This document shows, piece after piece, positions 51,801 through 61,878 of a stretch of DNA of 64,000 bases; the stretch's first letter is position 1; every line of letters starts with the position of its first letter. A program made the position numbers and the translations under genes. This stretch comes from Tautonia sociabilis (GTDB taxonomy: Bacteria > Planctomycetota > Planctomycetia > Isosphaerales > Isosphaeraceae), in NCBI RefSeq assembly GCF_003977685.1, contig NZ_RYZH01000025.1:32183-96182 (forward strand). Direction: 5' to 3'. The notes below the pieces were generated by a model. It worked only from the letters and a program-made list of their open reading frames with translations, was not told the DNA's origin and made no database searches.

Positions 51801-52726
51801 ATCGCCGTGACATGGCGGATGTCCTCGACGGTTTTGGGATCGAGGCCGGTGTAGTCGGGAAAATCGAGGTCGGCGTCGATGCGAAGCACTTGCGGAAAGT
51901 CGAACACCCGGACCCGGTACGTCTCGCTCGACCGGCCGGCGAAGGCGATCCGGTAGGAGAGGTCGGTTTCCACCCGGTCGACCCGGGCGGCGAAGGTCGG
52001 GTCCTCGAGGCTGCGGGCCATCGCCCTTCGGGAGTCGGCCGAGGGGAGCCCCTCGCCCTCGAGCACCAGTTCCGCCTCTCCGGGGACGGCGTCGTTGAAT
52101 CGGGCAACGACCAGCAGCGAGGTGCCGCGTTCGATCTCCGTGTCGCCGGGCTCAACCACCAGCCCCGAGGCGATCCTCCCCGCGTCGGCCGCCGAGGCCG
52201 AGCCTTCCGGGCCGGGGGGGCCTCCCCGAAGGGCGAGGAACAGGGCAACCACGATCAGACCGCCGAGCGTGGCGGCGTGGCAGAGCTCCGAGGCCCAGAT
52301 CGACCAGGAGGGAACCGACGCCTCCCAGTCGTGCGAACCCCGGTGCGCCAGCACTCCTCGGACGACCTCCTGGTGCAAGAACCCGCTGCGGATGGCCTTG
52401 GGGTCCGAGCCATCCTCCACCGCGACGATCAGCCCGGTGGCCAGCTCCGGAAAGCGGCGCTCGATCCGGCGGGCGATCCGCCTCGGGTCTCGGACCGATC
52501 GGTAGACCGCCGCCGCCACGAGCAGCCCGCTCGCCGCGGCCAGGGAGACGAATGGCAGGGCGAGCCGCCAGCCGGTCGGCATCGCGACGCCCAGTCCGGC
52601 CAGCGTCGCCAGGCCCACGCCCAGCAGCATCCAGGCCAGCCAGCAGGCCGCCAGGGCAGCCCAGAGTCGGACGCTCCGGACGCGCCGGGCGACCTCGCCG
52701 AGGGCTTCTCGCAGTTCGCCGCTCAT
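48884..52726 (-). CDS. DUF4175-family membrane protein with long coiled coil
   Basis: A 1280-aa protein. Three membrane helices (about 22-46, 54-77 and 150-172) flank the cytoplasmic loop VRDPRRIARRIERRFPELATGL. A beta-rich periplasmic domain follows to about residue 520 (for example VRVFDFPQVLRIDADLDFPDYTGL). About 600-950 is predicted coiled coil with many Gln, Glu and Arg (for example ELARRQEDLNDRVQELQSAL). About 1040-1180 is a Gly/Gln/Pro/Glu linker with repeats such as GEGQPGAGQPGENQPGEGQQ. A final conserved helical domain contains the DDLLDGFRIGGR segment. DUF4175 proteins usually neighbour MoxR/DUF58 operons. Overlaps both neighbours by 4 bp. Confidence 0.85.
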   Translation of the reverse strand: MSGELREALGEVARRVRSVRLWAALAACWLAWMLLGVGLATLAGLGVAMPTGWRLALPFVSLAAASGLLVAAAVYRSVRDPRRIARRIERRFPELATGLIVAVEDGSDPKAIRSGFLHQEVVRGVLAHRGSHDWEASVPSWSIWASELCHAATLGGLIVVALFLALRGGPPGPEGSASAADAGRIASGLVVEPGDTEIERGTSLLVVARFNDAVPGEAELVLEGEGLPSADSRRAMARSLEDPTFAARVDRVETDLSYRIAFAGRSSETYRVRVFDFPQVLRIDADLDFPDYTGLDPKTVEDIRHVTAIEGTGLGLRVRLNKEVASARLVDGEEIIDLTPVGDGSGTYSASLTLADPRRYRIELVDTEGRSNKEPTELAVNVTRNRPPDLRIARPARDVRVSPIEELELAASIEDDFGIVRHGVTVMLAGEEPTELVLGEPGTGVKQAEAGHLIAFESLDVEPDELASYHFWAEDVGPDGSPRRTFGDLFFAEIRPFEEIFRQGEPPSGGPQHQGQGPQGGAGQQAMELAELQKQIINATWSLLRRESPRSAPSEAFGTDVEVVLSSQRSAVEQAGALSGELQDPESIAALEQAIGFMNEAVDRLSEAKEGADAGPLDAAISSEQAAYQALLRLRDREFQVVRGQPGQAGGGGGAGGPSQRQLQQLELSNDENRYEQRSSAEQAIAEQSQADRELRQVLNRLRELARRQEDLNDRVQELQSALEAAESEEEREEIERQLKRLREQQQQLLRDADELRERMEREENRDRLADARQQVEQSREHLRRASEALEEGRLSQAITEGTRAGRQLDELGEQLRRRTSERFAEDLQQMREQARQLAEEQRQLTERLAEGEAGARRSLRDGAEDDAPERRLEGQRDRLDQLLDRMRQTVQDAEEDEPLLAEELFEAVRRADDQAIGEAIDAAQQLAGLGINEEAARASEAAAEGLDQLREGVERAADRVLGDDTTALRLARNELDDLAEQVGREIDRALGRERGEQSGAAEPSPSGQPGEGASPEGDRPGAGRAPGLDRQGEPGRRAERGQPGGRPGEPSEGEQADPGPRSAQRSQDQDQPGEGRPGEGQPGAGQPGENQPGEGQQAGEQQGQGQQGSRGQGQEGQQGGPGGQRGGQGGLRGEPTGDRPAEGGGGGSGGLDDLLDGFRIGGRSGPGGPIVGDGFREWSDRMRDVEELLDDPELSAEAARIRDRVRGAREEFRRHAREPDWEKLQDLVAEPIRELRDRVAEELRRLESPDDLVPIDRDPVPPRFAEGVRRYFERLGSGE

Positions 52727-54825
52727 GTCGCCATCGCCTCCGCTCGGGCCGGCCGGCGCCGGGCAAGGCGCCCCGCCAGCCAGGTCTCGACGATCAGGAT
52801 CCCGATCGCGGCCACGATCCCCCACCGCCAGAGCTTCTGGCGCCCCTCCAGCTCGGCGTTCATCAACTGCCGGAGCTGCTCGGCCTCGGCCGCCGGGTCG
52901 GCCTCCCTTCCGGCCGAGCGAACCCCGAGCTGCTCCAGCGCGGCCAGCTCGATCGGGTCCGTCCGGCTCTCGCTTGGGTCGAGATTGACCGCGAACGGCG
53001 CCGATCCTCCCGACGATTCGATCGCGTACAGCCCGGGGGCGTCGGTTCCCTCAAACCAGTCGGCCTGGTCGGCCAGCGCAACGACCGCGCCTGCCGGCGT
53101 GCGAACGGCCCGATCCCCCTCCCCCTCAGGGAGGGGAACGGGATCGCCGACGATCAGCGACGTCGCGTCGAACCGGTCGTCGCCGCCGAGATCGAGCAGC
53201 GCGGCCATCAGCGGAACGAACTTCGACGATCGCGCAAGCTGCCCGTCTCCCGGCGCCCAGCCGGCCGCGAACAGGACGACCCGGCCCCGCCCGACCGGCC
53301 ACTCGACGACGGCGGGGTCGCCCCCCTCGAACCGGGACACGACTCGGGCGTCGCCGAGAACCTCCTCGTCGAGCCTCCGATAGTTCCAGAACCGGACGGA
53401 GGTGAAGTCGTTGTACTGCGGCGCCGACAGCGGAGAGAAGAGCGGGTGACCGAAGTCGATCTGGCCGAGCATCACGTCGGGATCGGCGACGGCATCGGCC
53501 ACCTCGCCGAGGTCGGTCCCCACGATCGCCTCGACCGCCCTGGGCCGCCCCTCGCCGGTGAGCACGGCCAGGATCGTCCCGCCGTCCCTCGCGAATCGAG
53601 CGAGCCGGTCCACGCGCTCCGCGTCCGGCTCCCCTTCGAGGATAATCAGGGGCACCGACGCCTCCGCCTCGATCGCCAGCGTCTCTCCCGGGCCGACGCC
53701 CCGCACCCGGACGCTCCGACGAGGCAGGTCGTCGAAGACGCGGTCGACGTAGTAGCGCAGGCCCCGGGGATCGTCGGTGGCATCGTCGCCAACGTAAAGC
53801 ACCGTCTCTTCCACCCGGGGGGGATCGGCGATGGAAAGGGTGTTGTCGAAGGGGTGGGCGTCCCCTTCGAGCACGAGGGCGCCTCCCGAGCCGCCCTCGG
53901 GGGGCTCGACGCGGACGACCCGGCTCTCTCCCGGGGGCACGGAGACGTCGATCGGCGCCCCGCCCCCTCCTGCCCAGCGGAGGCGGAACCGCTCGACCGC
54001 CGAGCTGGCCTCGTTCGAGACCCGGACGCGAAGGACATCGGCCCCGCTCCCCCCCTTTGCCCCGGGGCCGGGCTCGGGGGGCTCGGCCAGGCGTTGCAGG
54101 CTCGCGTTGCCGGAGGGATCGGCGACGGACTTCAACTCCACGACGACGTCGGAGGGCCACTCGAAGTCGCCCAGCGCGTCGAGGCTCGCCCCGCGCTGGA
54201 GGTCGCTGACGAGGATGATGAGGCGGGGAACGGGGGGCTCCTCCTCGTCGTCCGAGGTATCCTGAACGGCGGCGACGGCGTCGAGCAGCGCCTGGCCGAG
54301 GTCGGTCGACCGCCACGACGGGGAGAGGTCGGCGAGCCGGGCGCGGGCCACGGCGAGCCGGCGGCGGGGATCGAGCGTGTCCGACTCGTCGAGGCTCATC
54401 ACCGGGGTCGTCTCCTCGTCGAAGGCGAGCAGGGCGAGGCGGTCGCCGGGGCGGGCGTCGGCGATCGCGGCGTCGGCCAGGCCTTTGGCGCGTTCCCAGA
54501 GGTCGCCTCGTCGCATGCTGGCGCTGGTGTCGAGGAGGACGACGATGCGGCGCTCGCCGGCCTCGCTGGCCTCGAGGCGGGCCTCTTTTCTCAGGAACGG
54601 GCGGCCGAAGGCGAGGGCGAGCAGGATCAGGGCGAGGGCCCGGAGCAGCAGCAGCGGCCAGTTCTCCAGTCGGCTGCGGCGGGTGATCTTCGGCGGCGTC
54701 GGCGACAGGAACATCAGCGAGCTGAAGAGCACCTCGCCTTTCGGCGAGCGCCGGATCAGGTGAACGACGATCGGAGCCGCGACGGCCAGCGCGCCGAGCA
54801 GGTAGAGGGGTGTCAGGAAGCTCAT
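52723..54825 (-). CDS. BatA-VWA membrane protein
   Basis: A 700-aa protein of the aerotolerance BatA/VWA class. The N-terminal helices (FLTPLYLLGALAVAAPIVVHLIRR and NWPLLLLRALALILLALAFGRPFL) frame the BatA signature SPKGEVLFSSLMFL. A VWA domain follows, with the metal-binding site D-T-S-A-S (RIVVLLDTSASMRRGDLWERAKGLA) and LIILVSDLQRGAS. The following segments contain a ThuA/amidotransferase-like region (EETVLYVGDDATDDPRGLRYYVD) and a C-terminal membrane helix near LWRWGIVAAIGILIVETWLAG. It likely forms a complex with MoxR-driven partners. 4-bp overlap with DUF58 and DUF4175. Confidence 0.88.
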   Translation of the reverse strand: MSFLTPLYLLGALAVAAPIVVHLIRRSPKGEVLFSSLMFLSPTPPKITRRSRLENWPLLLLRALALILLALAFGRPFLRKEARLEASEAGERRIVVLLDTSASMRRGDLWERAKGLADAAIADARPGDRLALLAFDEETTPVMSLDESDTLDPRRRLAVARARLADLSPSWRSTDLGQALLDAVAAVQDTSDDEEEPPVPRLIILVSDLQRGASLDALGDFEWPSDVVVELKSVADPSGNASLQRLAEPPEPGPGAKGGSGADVLRVRVSNEASSAVERFRLRWAGGGGAPIDVSVPPGESRVVRVEPPEGGSGGALVLEGDAHPFDNTLSIADPPRVEETVLYVGDDATDDPRGLRYYVDRVFDDLPRRSVRVRGVGPGETLAIEAEASVPLIILEGEPDAERVDRLARFARDGGTILAVLTGEGRPRAVEAIVGTDLGEVADAVADPDVMLGQIDFGHPLFSPLSAPQYNDFTSVRFWNYRRLDEEVLGDARVVSRFEGGDPAVVEWPVGRGRVVLFAAGWAPGDGQLARSSKFVPLMAALLDLGGDDRFDATSLIVGDPVPLPEGEGDRAVRTPAGAVVALADQADWFEGTDAPGLYAIESSGGSAPFAVNLDPSESRTDPIELAALEQLGVRSAGREADPAAEAEQLRQLMNAELEGRQKLWRWGIVAAIGILIVETWLAGRLARRRPARAEAMAT

Positions 54826-55801
54826 CGGCCGCCTCCTGGCCCGGCCGGTCGTCGACGCCCCGGGAGGCGGCCTCGGGCCTCCCGGGCCTTGAGGAAGTCG
54901 AAGAGCACCCCGTCGAGCGGCCGGTCGGTGGTCAGCAGGCTGAATTCCAGGCCGAGATCGGCGCAGGCGCGCTCGATGCCGGCGGCGTGCTCGGCGAACC
55001 GGGAGCGGTACTCGTCGCGGGCGGCGCCGGGGTCGATGTACAGCTCCCGGCCCGACTCGACGTCCCGGAACATGGCCGGCGACTCGAACGGGAAGGAGAG
55101 CTCGGCCGGGTCGAGTACCCGGAAGACGACGACGTCGTGCCCCCGGGCGACCAGCGAGCCGAGCCGGGTGCGGAGCAGGTCGATCGGCGCCAGCAGGTCG
55201 GACAGCAGCAGGATCAGCCCCCGGCGCCGGAGCGTGGCGGCCAGCTCGTCGAGCGGTCCGGCCAGGTCGGTCGCTCGGCCGGTCGGGGCCCGTTCCAGCA
55301 TCGCCAGCATCCGGCGCAACTGTCCCGGCCGGTGCCGGGGAGGAAGCATGTCGACCACGCGGTCTTCAAAGGTGACGAGGCCGACCGCGTCGCGCTGAAG
55401 CGTGAGGAAGTAGGCGAGCGTCGCCGCGGCGGTGCGCGCGTAGTCGGCCTTCGAGACCGGGCCGGAGCCGAAGGACATCGACCGGCTCATGTCAAGGACG
55501 ATCGAGCAGCGGAGGTTGGTCTCGTCCTCGAACCGCTTGATGTAGTAGCGGTCGGATCGGGCATAGAGCCGCCAGTCGAGGTAGCGGGGGTCGTCTCCCG
55601 GGGAGTACTGGCGGTACTCGCTGAACTCGACGGAGAACCCGTGGAAGGGGCTGCGGTGCAGGCCGGTGATGAACCCCTCGACCACCACCCGGGCACGCAG
55701 CTGGAGGCTGTCGATCCGCATGAGCGCCCTGGGGTCGATCGCCGCGGCCGGGCCCCGGGGGGAGCCGGCCTCGGGCGATCGGAGGCGGTCGAGCGGTGGT
55801 G

Positions 55802-55805
<4 letters not shown>
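54822..55805 (-). CDS. DUF58 domain-containing protein
   Basis: A 327-aa protein of the DUF58 family found next to MoxR AAA+ ATPases. Visible: ARVVVEGFITGLHRSPFHGFSVEFSEYRQYSPGDDPRYLDWRLYARSDRYYIKRFEDETNLRCSIVLDMSRSMSFGSG, in which the last part is a VWA-like D-x-S-x-S metal site. No membrane helices. The GTG at 55805 overlaps the MoxR stop by 4 bp (GTGA), consistent with the operon's coupled starts; the ATG farther in (about 55721) is an alternative. In other bacteria DUF58 partners are involved in chaperone-like maturation of membrane complexes. Confidence 0.87.
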
Positions 55806-56818
<1,013 letters not shown>

Positions 56819-56843
56819 TCCTTCCGACCCGGCCCGATCGGTG

Positions 56844-57704
56844 TCAGTGCGTCATGGCGTAGGTGACGATGTTGATCCCCATCGGGTACGACCGCTTCTC
56901 GGAAAACTCCCGGAAGTAGTCCGGGTCCTCTCCCTCGCGTTCCCAGCCGTCGCCGAGATCGGTGTTGTGGCAGATGATGACCATCATCCGCCCCTTGGCG
57001 TCAAAGATCCCCTTGTAGTGCGGCTCCCGGGCGTCCCAGCGCTCCCAGGTGATGTCCGAGCCCCGCCGCCAGGAATGGATGCTGGGGACCTGGGGCTTCT
57101 CCTTCAGCCGGTAGACAATCCGGAAGATCTCGTGGTCGGCCGGCAGCTCAAGCGGCTCGAACTCGGGGAAGACGCGTTTGATCTGTTGATAGAAGTTCTG
57201 ATATTCGGCCTCTCCCCAGAAGTCGTCGACCATCAGGAACCCGCCGTTGAGCAAATACCGGCGCAGGGCGGCCACCTCCTCCTCGGAGAAGATCAGGGCG
57301 CCGGGCTCAATCATGTAGAGAAACGGGTGGTCGAACAGCTCCTCGTCGGTCAGCCGAAGGACGATCGAATCGGGGGACACCTTCAGCGAGGTCAGCTGCT
57401 GGAGGCGGTACGGGAAGTTCAGGTCGCTGTCCGGCCAGTCGGTCGCCCAGCCTCCTCCCCAGCGGCCTCGGCCGCCGTAGGAGTCGTACTGGACTCGGAC
57501 GAAGGTGAAGACATCTTTGGGGAACCGCTCGTCGACCTCCCAGTCGGGCACGCCGGCGCGATCGCCGGGCAGCACCCCGGGCTCGTAGAACCGGCCCCGG
57601 CCAGAGCCCCGGCCGCCGGAGGGCCACTGCTGGGCCAGCGCCGTCCCTCCCACAATGGCGACCAACCCGAGCAACGCGACCGAGATCCTGCGCCTTCGGC
57701 TCAT
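56844..57704 (-). CDS. DUF4159 domain-containing exported protein
   Basis: A 286-aa protein with an N-terminal signal/anchor (RRRRISVALLGLVAIVGGTALA) followed by a DUF4159 domain, a Rossmann-like amidotransferase-type fold with conserved FTFVRVQYDSYG, LYMIEPGALIFSEEEVAALRRYLLNGGFLMVDDFWGE and YKGIFDAKGRMMVIICHNTDLGDGW. DUF4159 genes regularly accompany MoxR/BatA clusters. Its function is unknown. Its ATG overlaps the stop of the upstream TPR/MA-peptidase gene by 4 bp. Confidence 0.87.
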   Translation of the reverse strand: MSRRRRISVALLGLVAIVGGTALAQQWPSGGRGSGRGRFYEPGVLPGDRAGVPDWEVDERFPKDVFTFVRVQYDSYGGRGRWGGGWATDWPDSDLNFPYRLQQLTSLKVSPDSIVLRLTDEELFDHPFLYMIEPGALIFSEEEVAALRRYLLNGGFLMVDDFWGEAEYQNFYQQIKRVFPEFEPLELPADHEIFRIVYRLKEKPQVPSIHSWRRGSDITWERWDAREPHYKGIFDAKGRMMVIICHNTDLGDGWEREGEDPDYFREFSEKRSYPMGINIVTYAMTH

Positions 57705-60343
57705 GGTCGAGCTCCCTCGGTCTCGGGTTCGAGCAGATCCAGTTCATCGAACGGGTCGTCCGGCGTCGGCGACGGCCCATCCCTCTCGTCGACGACCTCC
57801 AGCAGCAGCCGGTGGGCCGCTCGGAACCGGGGGGCCTCCTCCAGCGCCTTGAGCACCTCTAGCCGAGCCTCGTCCAATCGCCCCTCGTCGTGCAGCAGCG
57901 AGGCCAGCCGGTAGTGGATCTCGGCCGGGTCGGTCGGGTCGAGCAGGGCGAGGTCGCGGTAGGCCTCGATCGCCTCGCCGGGCTGGCCGAGCCGCTCGGC
58001 GGCCCGCGCCAGGCTGCGATGCGGGGCGGCAATCAGCGGGTTGACGGCGAGCAACTGCCGAGCGTGCTCGGCCAGTCGAGCCCAGTCCTCGCCGGCCTCG
58101 TCCAGCTCGATCAGCCGGAGCAACGCCCCCGAGGCGCCGGCGTCCCGGGAGACAACAGCCTCCAGCGCACGCCGCTCGGCCTCGGGATCGTCCAGGTTGC
58201 GGGCGATGGTCGCGAGCAGCAAATCCGCGTTCTCCGGGCCGACGTCGTCCGGGTCCAGCTCCTTGAGCCTCCGCACCGCCTCCCGAGCCTCCTCCCAGCG
58301 CTGTTCGTCGATCAGCCGAAGGGCCAGGCGACGCCAGCCAGGAATGTTCCCCGGGTGGTCGTCGAGCCAGGCCCGAACGGCGTCCGAGTCGGCGTCGGGA
58401 GGAAGGTCTGGCTCCTCCCAGGACGCCCCGGGATTGGCGGCTCGGGCTCGGTCGCGGGCGAAGTCCAGAAACCGGGCGTCGATCTCATTGAGCGACATCC
58501 CGACGCGATCCGGCAGTGCCTCATTGATGGGCATGCCTGCCGCCAGATCGTCCAGCAACCCCGTCAGCCCGTCCAGGCCGGCCCGCTCGACGAGGAACTC
58601 GACGGCCAGGGCCGATTCCACGTAGGCGAATTGCAGATCCATCGGCGATTCGGGGGCGAGGAACGAGGCGCTGAGCCCGCTCAACGGCGTCAGGTCGTCG
58701 GCCAGCAGTTTCGCCCGGAAATGCGGGGTGATCCGAGCGGCCCAGCCGGGATTCTCCCGGCCCTCCTCGAAGACCGAGATTCCCTCACTCAGCCACCGGG
58801 GCATCCTGTTCCTCGACCTCGCCAGCGTGACCGTATGGCAATACTCGTGCCAGAGGACCGATTCCCAGTTCGAGGGGTTGGCGCCCTGGGCGGCGGGGCT
58901 GATCGCGGTGATCACCCGGCCGAAGCAGACCCCGAGGAACCCGTCGGCCCCGGGCAGGCCGAAGGTGCGCACGGCGAAGTCGTTCTTGCTCGGAAAGACC
59001 TCAACGAGGACCGGCTCGTCCACGGTCGCCCCGTAGCGCTGCTGGAGGGTCCGACGGGCGCGACCGAGCAGGTCGAGCACGCGGTCGCCGTACAGCTCGG
59101 CCTCGGTGGGCTCCATCCGGACGCGAAGGCCGTCCCCCTCCAGGACGACGTAATCGTCAAGCTCATCCTTCAGGGTGACGAGGTTGTAGGCGACGACGTT
59201 GTACGGATCGCGCTCGAAGACCTCGTCGGCCAGCGTCCAGCCTTCCTCCTCGAGCCCCAGCCGCAGGAGATCCTGACAACGCTGGAGCTTCGCCGGCAGG
59301 AAGTCGGGGTCGGCGAGAAGGGCCCGGCGCTGGGACTCGGCCCCCTCGGCGAAGCGGTACTTCTGGGAGAGCTCCCGGCCGATGATGTGGTCGACCTCCG
59401 GGTTGTTCGGCCAGCGTTCCAGGGCGTGGAGGCGGGCGTCGGCCTCCCCCTCGGGATCGTTCCTCAGGTGGGCGATCACGGCGCGGAAGGCCCAGGCACG
59501 CTGCTCCCGGGGGTTGACGGCGAGGACGCGGTCGAGGATCGCCGACGCCTCGTCGAGCCGCTCGGCCTCGAGCAGGTGGTCGGCCCAGAGGAGGAGGCTC
59601 TCCACGTGGTTCGGGTTGATGGCGAGGGCGGCGTCGATCTCCTCGGCCGAGCGGGCGCGGTCGTCCTCGGAGAAGGCGAGGGCGAGCAGGGCGTGGTATT
59701 CCGGGTCGTCGGCGGCCTCGGCGGGGGCTCGGGCAAGGGTCTGGGCGGCCAGCGCGCCGTCCTGCTTCTCCAGGGCGAGCCGGGCGGACTCGAGGTAGGC
59801 GGGGACGAAGTCGGGCTGACGATGGATCGCCTCGTCGTAGAACTGGTCGAGCACCCGTTTCGGATCGACGCCTCGGAGCAGGAAGAACCGCCCGGCGGCG
59901 ACTCGGCCCTCGGCGGAGTCGTAGCGTTCGGGGGCGAAGCGGATGAGCCGCTCGACCCGCTCCAGCACGGCCGGAATCTCCTCCTCGCCGTCGTTGTACC
60001 GGAGCACGTCGGGGGCGAAGAGCAACAGCGGCAGGCTGGCCGAGAACCGGCTGAGCCCCTGCTGGAGCGACGCCAGCGCGGCCTCGTCCTCCCCGGTGGC
60101 CAGCTCGGCGGCCACCTTCAGGCGGATCCACTCCTCCTCCCAGACGAACCCTCGGACGGCCTCGCCGGCCAGGCGGGCGGCCTCGGAGTACGCTCCGGCC
60201 CGGAAGAGCGAGCGGGCCTCATCCAGGTCGGGCTCCTGAGCGGGGCAGAAGGGTGGGATCGCGGCCAGGGCCACCGCGACGAGGGCGATGGCGGCCAGAT
60301 GCCCGGCCTCCCTCGATGGGATGGGTCGATGGCGATTCGGCAT
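57701..60343 (-). CDS. Secreted TPR protein with MA-clan metallopeptidase domain
   Basis: An 880-aa protein, first gene of the operon. A signal peptide (LAAIALVAVALAAIPPFCPAQ) is followed by TPR-like helices on both sides of a gluzincin-type peptidase segment: SVLWHEYCHTVTLARSRNRMPRWLSEGISVFEEG. This supplies HEYCH (H499, E500, H503) and the glutamate of WLSEG as zinc ligand. Earlier TPRs cover about 30-410 and later ones about 620-860. An ATG at 60343 starts the signal peptide. It resembles the peptidase-MA family seen in planctomycete periplasmic proteins. Confidence 0.8.
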   Translation of the reverse strand: MPNRHRPIPSREAGHLAAIALVAVALAAIPPFCPAQEPDLDEARSLFRAGAYSEAARLAGEAVRGFVWEEEWIRLKVAAELATGEDEAALASLQQGLSRFSASLPLLLFAPDVLRYNDGEEEIPAVLERVERLIRFAPERYDSAEGRVAAGRFFLLRGVDPKRVLDQFYDEAIHRQPDFVPAYLESARLALEKQDGALAAQTLARAPAEAADDPEYHALLALAFSEDDRARSAEEIDAALAINPNHVESLLLWADHLLEAERLDEASAILDRVLAVNPREQRAWAFRAVIAHLRNDPEGEADARLHALERWPNNPEVDHIIGRELSQKYRFAEGAESQRRALLADPDFLPAKLQRCQDLLRLGLEEEGWTLADEVFERDPYNVVAYNLVTLKDELDDYVVLEGDGLRVRMEPTEAELYGDRVLDLLGRARRTLQQRYGATVDEPVLVEVFPSKNDFAVRTFGLPGADGFLGVCFGRVITAISPAAQGANPSNWESVLWHEYCHTVTLARSRNRMPRWLSEGISVFEEGRENPGWAARITPHFRAKLLADDLTPLSGLSASFLAPESPMDLQFAYVESALAVEFLVERAGLDGLTGLLDDLAAGMPINEALPDRVGMSLNEIDARFLDFARDRARAANPGASWEEPDLPPDADSDAVRAWLDDHPGNIPGWRRLALRLIDEQRWEEAREAVRRLKELDPDDVGPENADLLLATIARNLDDPEAERRALEAVVSRDAGASGALLRLIELDEAGEDWARLAEHARQLLAVNPLIAAPHRSLARAAERLGQPGEAIEAYRDLALLDPTDPAEIHYRLASLLHDEGRLDEARLEVLKALEEAPRFRAAHRLLLEVVDERDGPSPTPDDPFDELDLLEPETEGARP

Positions 60344-60416
60344 CGCGATGCCCCCGCATTCGCTCGGTCGTCGCGGCATCCGTCCGACTACTCCCGCCGG
60401 AGGCAGGCATCCTTCG

Positions 60417-60445
60417 ATTATGAAAGTCGGGGGGGGAATCGCCAA
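60417..60445 (-). promoter_or_regulatory. Promoter of the eight-gene MoxR/VWA operon
   Basis: On the minus strand TTGGCG (60445-60440) and CATAAT (60422-60417) are separated by exactly 17 bases, and the -10 ends 73 bases before the ATG at 60343. The hexamers match the sigma-70 consensus at 4/6 and 5/6. This is the best promoter seen in the window. Confidence 0.5.
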
Positions 60446-60561
60446 GGGACGGCCTCCGAATCCGACGAATCCGTTCCGGGGTCAAGGCGGAGGGAGGGGA
60501 AACGACGGGAGGCCCCCCGATCGTCTCCCCTTCCCTTCGGCCTGGAGAGCGTCCCCGACGC

Positions 60562-61878
60562 TCAGATGCTCCAAGGCTTGCGCATCGTCGGCGAGAGCAG
60601 CCGGTTCGCCTCCTCGCAGTTGGTCACCTGCTCGGTCTCGGGATCCCAGGCCAGCGGCTTGCCGACGAGCATGGCGATGTTGTTCAGGTGGCAGATCGTC
60701 GCCGTGCGGTGGCCGGCCTCGGCGGGGGCGAAGGGCTGCGACCGGCTCCGGACGCAGTCGAGAAAGTTGCGCTGGTGGCCAGGGCTGCGGCCGAGGTGGA
60801 TCTCGTCGGGGCCGATGACCTCCTCCAGCAGGCTCGGGCTCGACGCCTCCAGCCGGCCGCCGTGGATCTCGATGAAGATCCAGCCATCCTCCCCCTCGAA
60901 CTTCAGGCCCCGGGGGCCCTGGGTCGAGCCGACGAGCGTCACGCCGTCGGCGTAGGTGTTGGTGAACTCGTAGTCCCAGAAGGCGTCGTACAGGCCCTCG
61001 CCGCGGCGGCCCCGGGCCTCGAAGTGGACCGGGGTGGTGTGATCGGCGCCGAGGCCGAGCTGGGCGATGTCGATGACGTGGGCGCCGCGGTCGGTCATCT
61101 CCCCGCCCCCGAACGTGAGTTGGAAGCGCCACCAGAAATGGCAGCGGTCCTCCAGATAGGGGACCCGAGGCGTGTGGCCGAGCCAGAAGTCGTAGTCAAA
61201 CCCCTCGGGCACTGGCTCCGAGGCCAGGGGGCCGGCATGGGCCTTGGCCTCCTCGTGGTGCGAGTCGTTGTCGGGCAGATTGATCCGGACGGTCTGGATC
61301 CGGCCGATCCGACCGTTGCGGACCAGCTCGCAGGCGTACCGGGCGTTGGCCCCCGACCGCTCGTGGCTGCCGACCTGGAGGATCCTCCCGCACCGCTCGA
61401 CGGCGTCCACCAGAGCGCGGCCCTCGGCCACGGTGTTCGTCAGCGGCTTCTCGCAGTAAATGTCCTTGCCGGCCTCGGCCGCGGCGATGGCGGCCAGCGC
61501 GTGCCAGTGGTCGGGGGTGGCGACGATCACGGCCTCGATGTCGTCCCGGGCGAGCAGCTCCCGGAAGTCGTGGTAGGAGGCGCAGTCGCTGTTCCCGGCC
61601 CGCTCGTCGACCTCCCGCTTGCCCTGCTCGCGGTGGCCGGCGTCCACGTCGCAGACGGCCACCAGCTGCACGTCGGGCTGATCCATGAACATCCGATTGA
61701 GCGACCGGCCCCGGCCGCCGGTGCCGATGGTCCCCACGACGATCCGGTCACTGGGCGCCGCCTTCTCCTCCCTCCCCAGGGCCGAGGCGGGGACGATCGC
61801 CGGGAAGGCCAGCGCGCCGGCCGATGCGGCGGCCGTCCGCAGGAGGCTTCGTCGGGAGAAGGCGTTTCGATTCGACAT
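60562..61878 (-). CDS. Tat-exported Gfo/Idh/MocA family oxidoreductase
   Basis: A 438-aa NAD(P)-dependent oxidoreductase of the Gfo/Idh/MocA family. The N-terminus holds a twin-arginine signal (FSRRSLLRTAAASAGALAFPAIV). The Rossmann motif is VVGTIGTGGRGRSLNRMF and the catalytic segment is EKP in DIYCEKPLTN, with the later H residues in GGGEMTDRGAHVIDIAQ. Planctomycete genomes contain dozens of these exported enzymes acting on sugars or inositol. The ATG at 61878 gives the intact Tat signal; the longer open frame upstream is Pro/Arg-rich. Not linked to a neighbour. Confidence 0.9.
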   Translation of the reverse strand: MSNRNAFSRRSLLRTAAASAGALAFPAIVPASALGREEKAAPSDRIVVGTIGTGGRGRSLNRMFMDQPDVQLVAVCDVDAGHREQGKREVDERAGNSDCASYHDFRELLARDDIEAVIVATPDHWHALAAIAAAEAGKDIYCEKPLTNTVAEGRALVDAVERCGRILQVGSHERSGANARYACELVRNGRIGRIQTVRINLPDNDSHHEEAKAHAGPLASEPVPEGFDYDFWLGHTPRVPYLEDRCHFWWRFQLTFGGGEMTDRGAHVIDIAQLGLGADHTTPVHFEARGRRGEGLYDAFWDYEFTNTYADGVTLVGSTQGPRGLKFEGEDGWIFIEIHGGRLEASSPSLLEEVIGPDEIHLGRSPGHQRNFLDCVRSRSQPFAPAEAGHRTATICHLNNIAMLVGKPLAWDPETEQVTNCEEANRLLSPTMRKPWSI

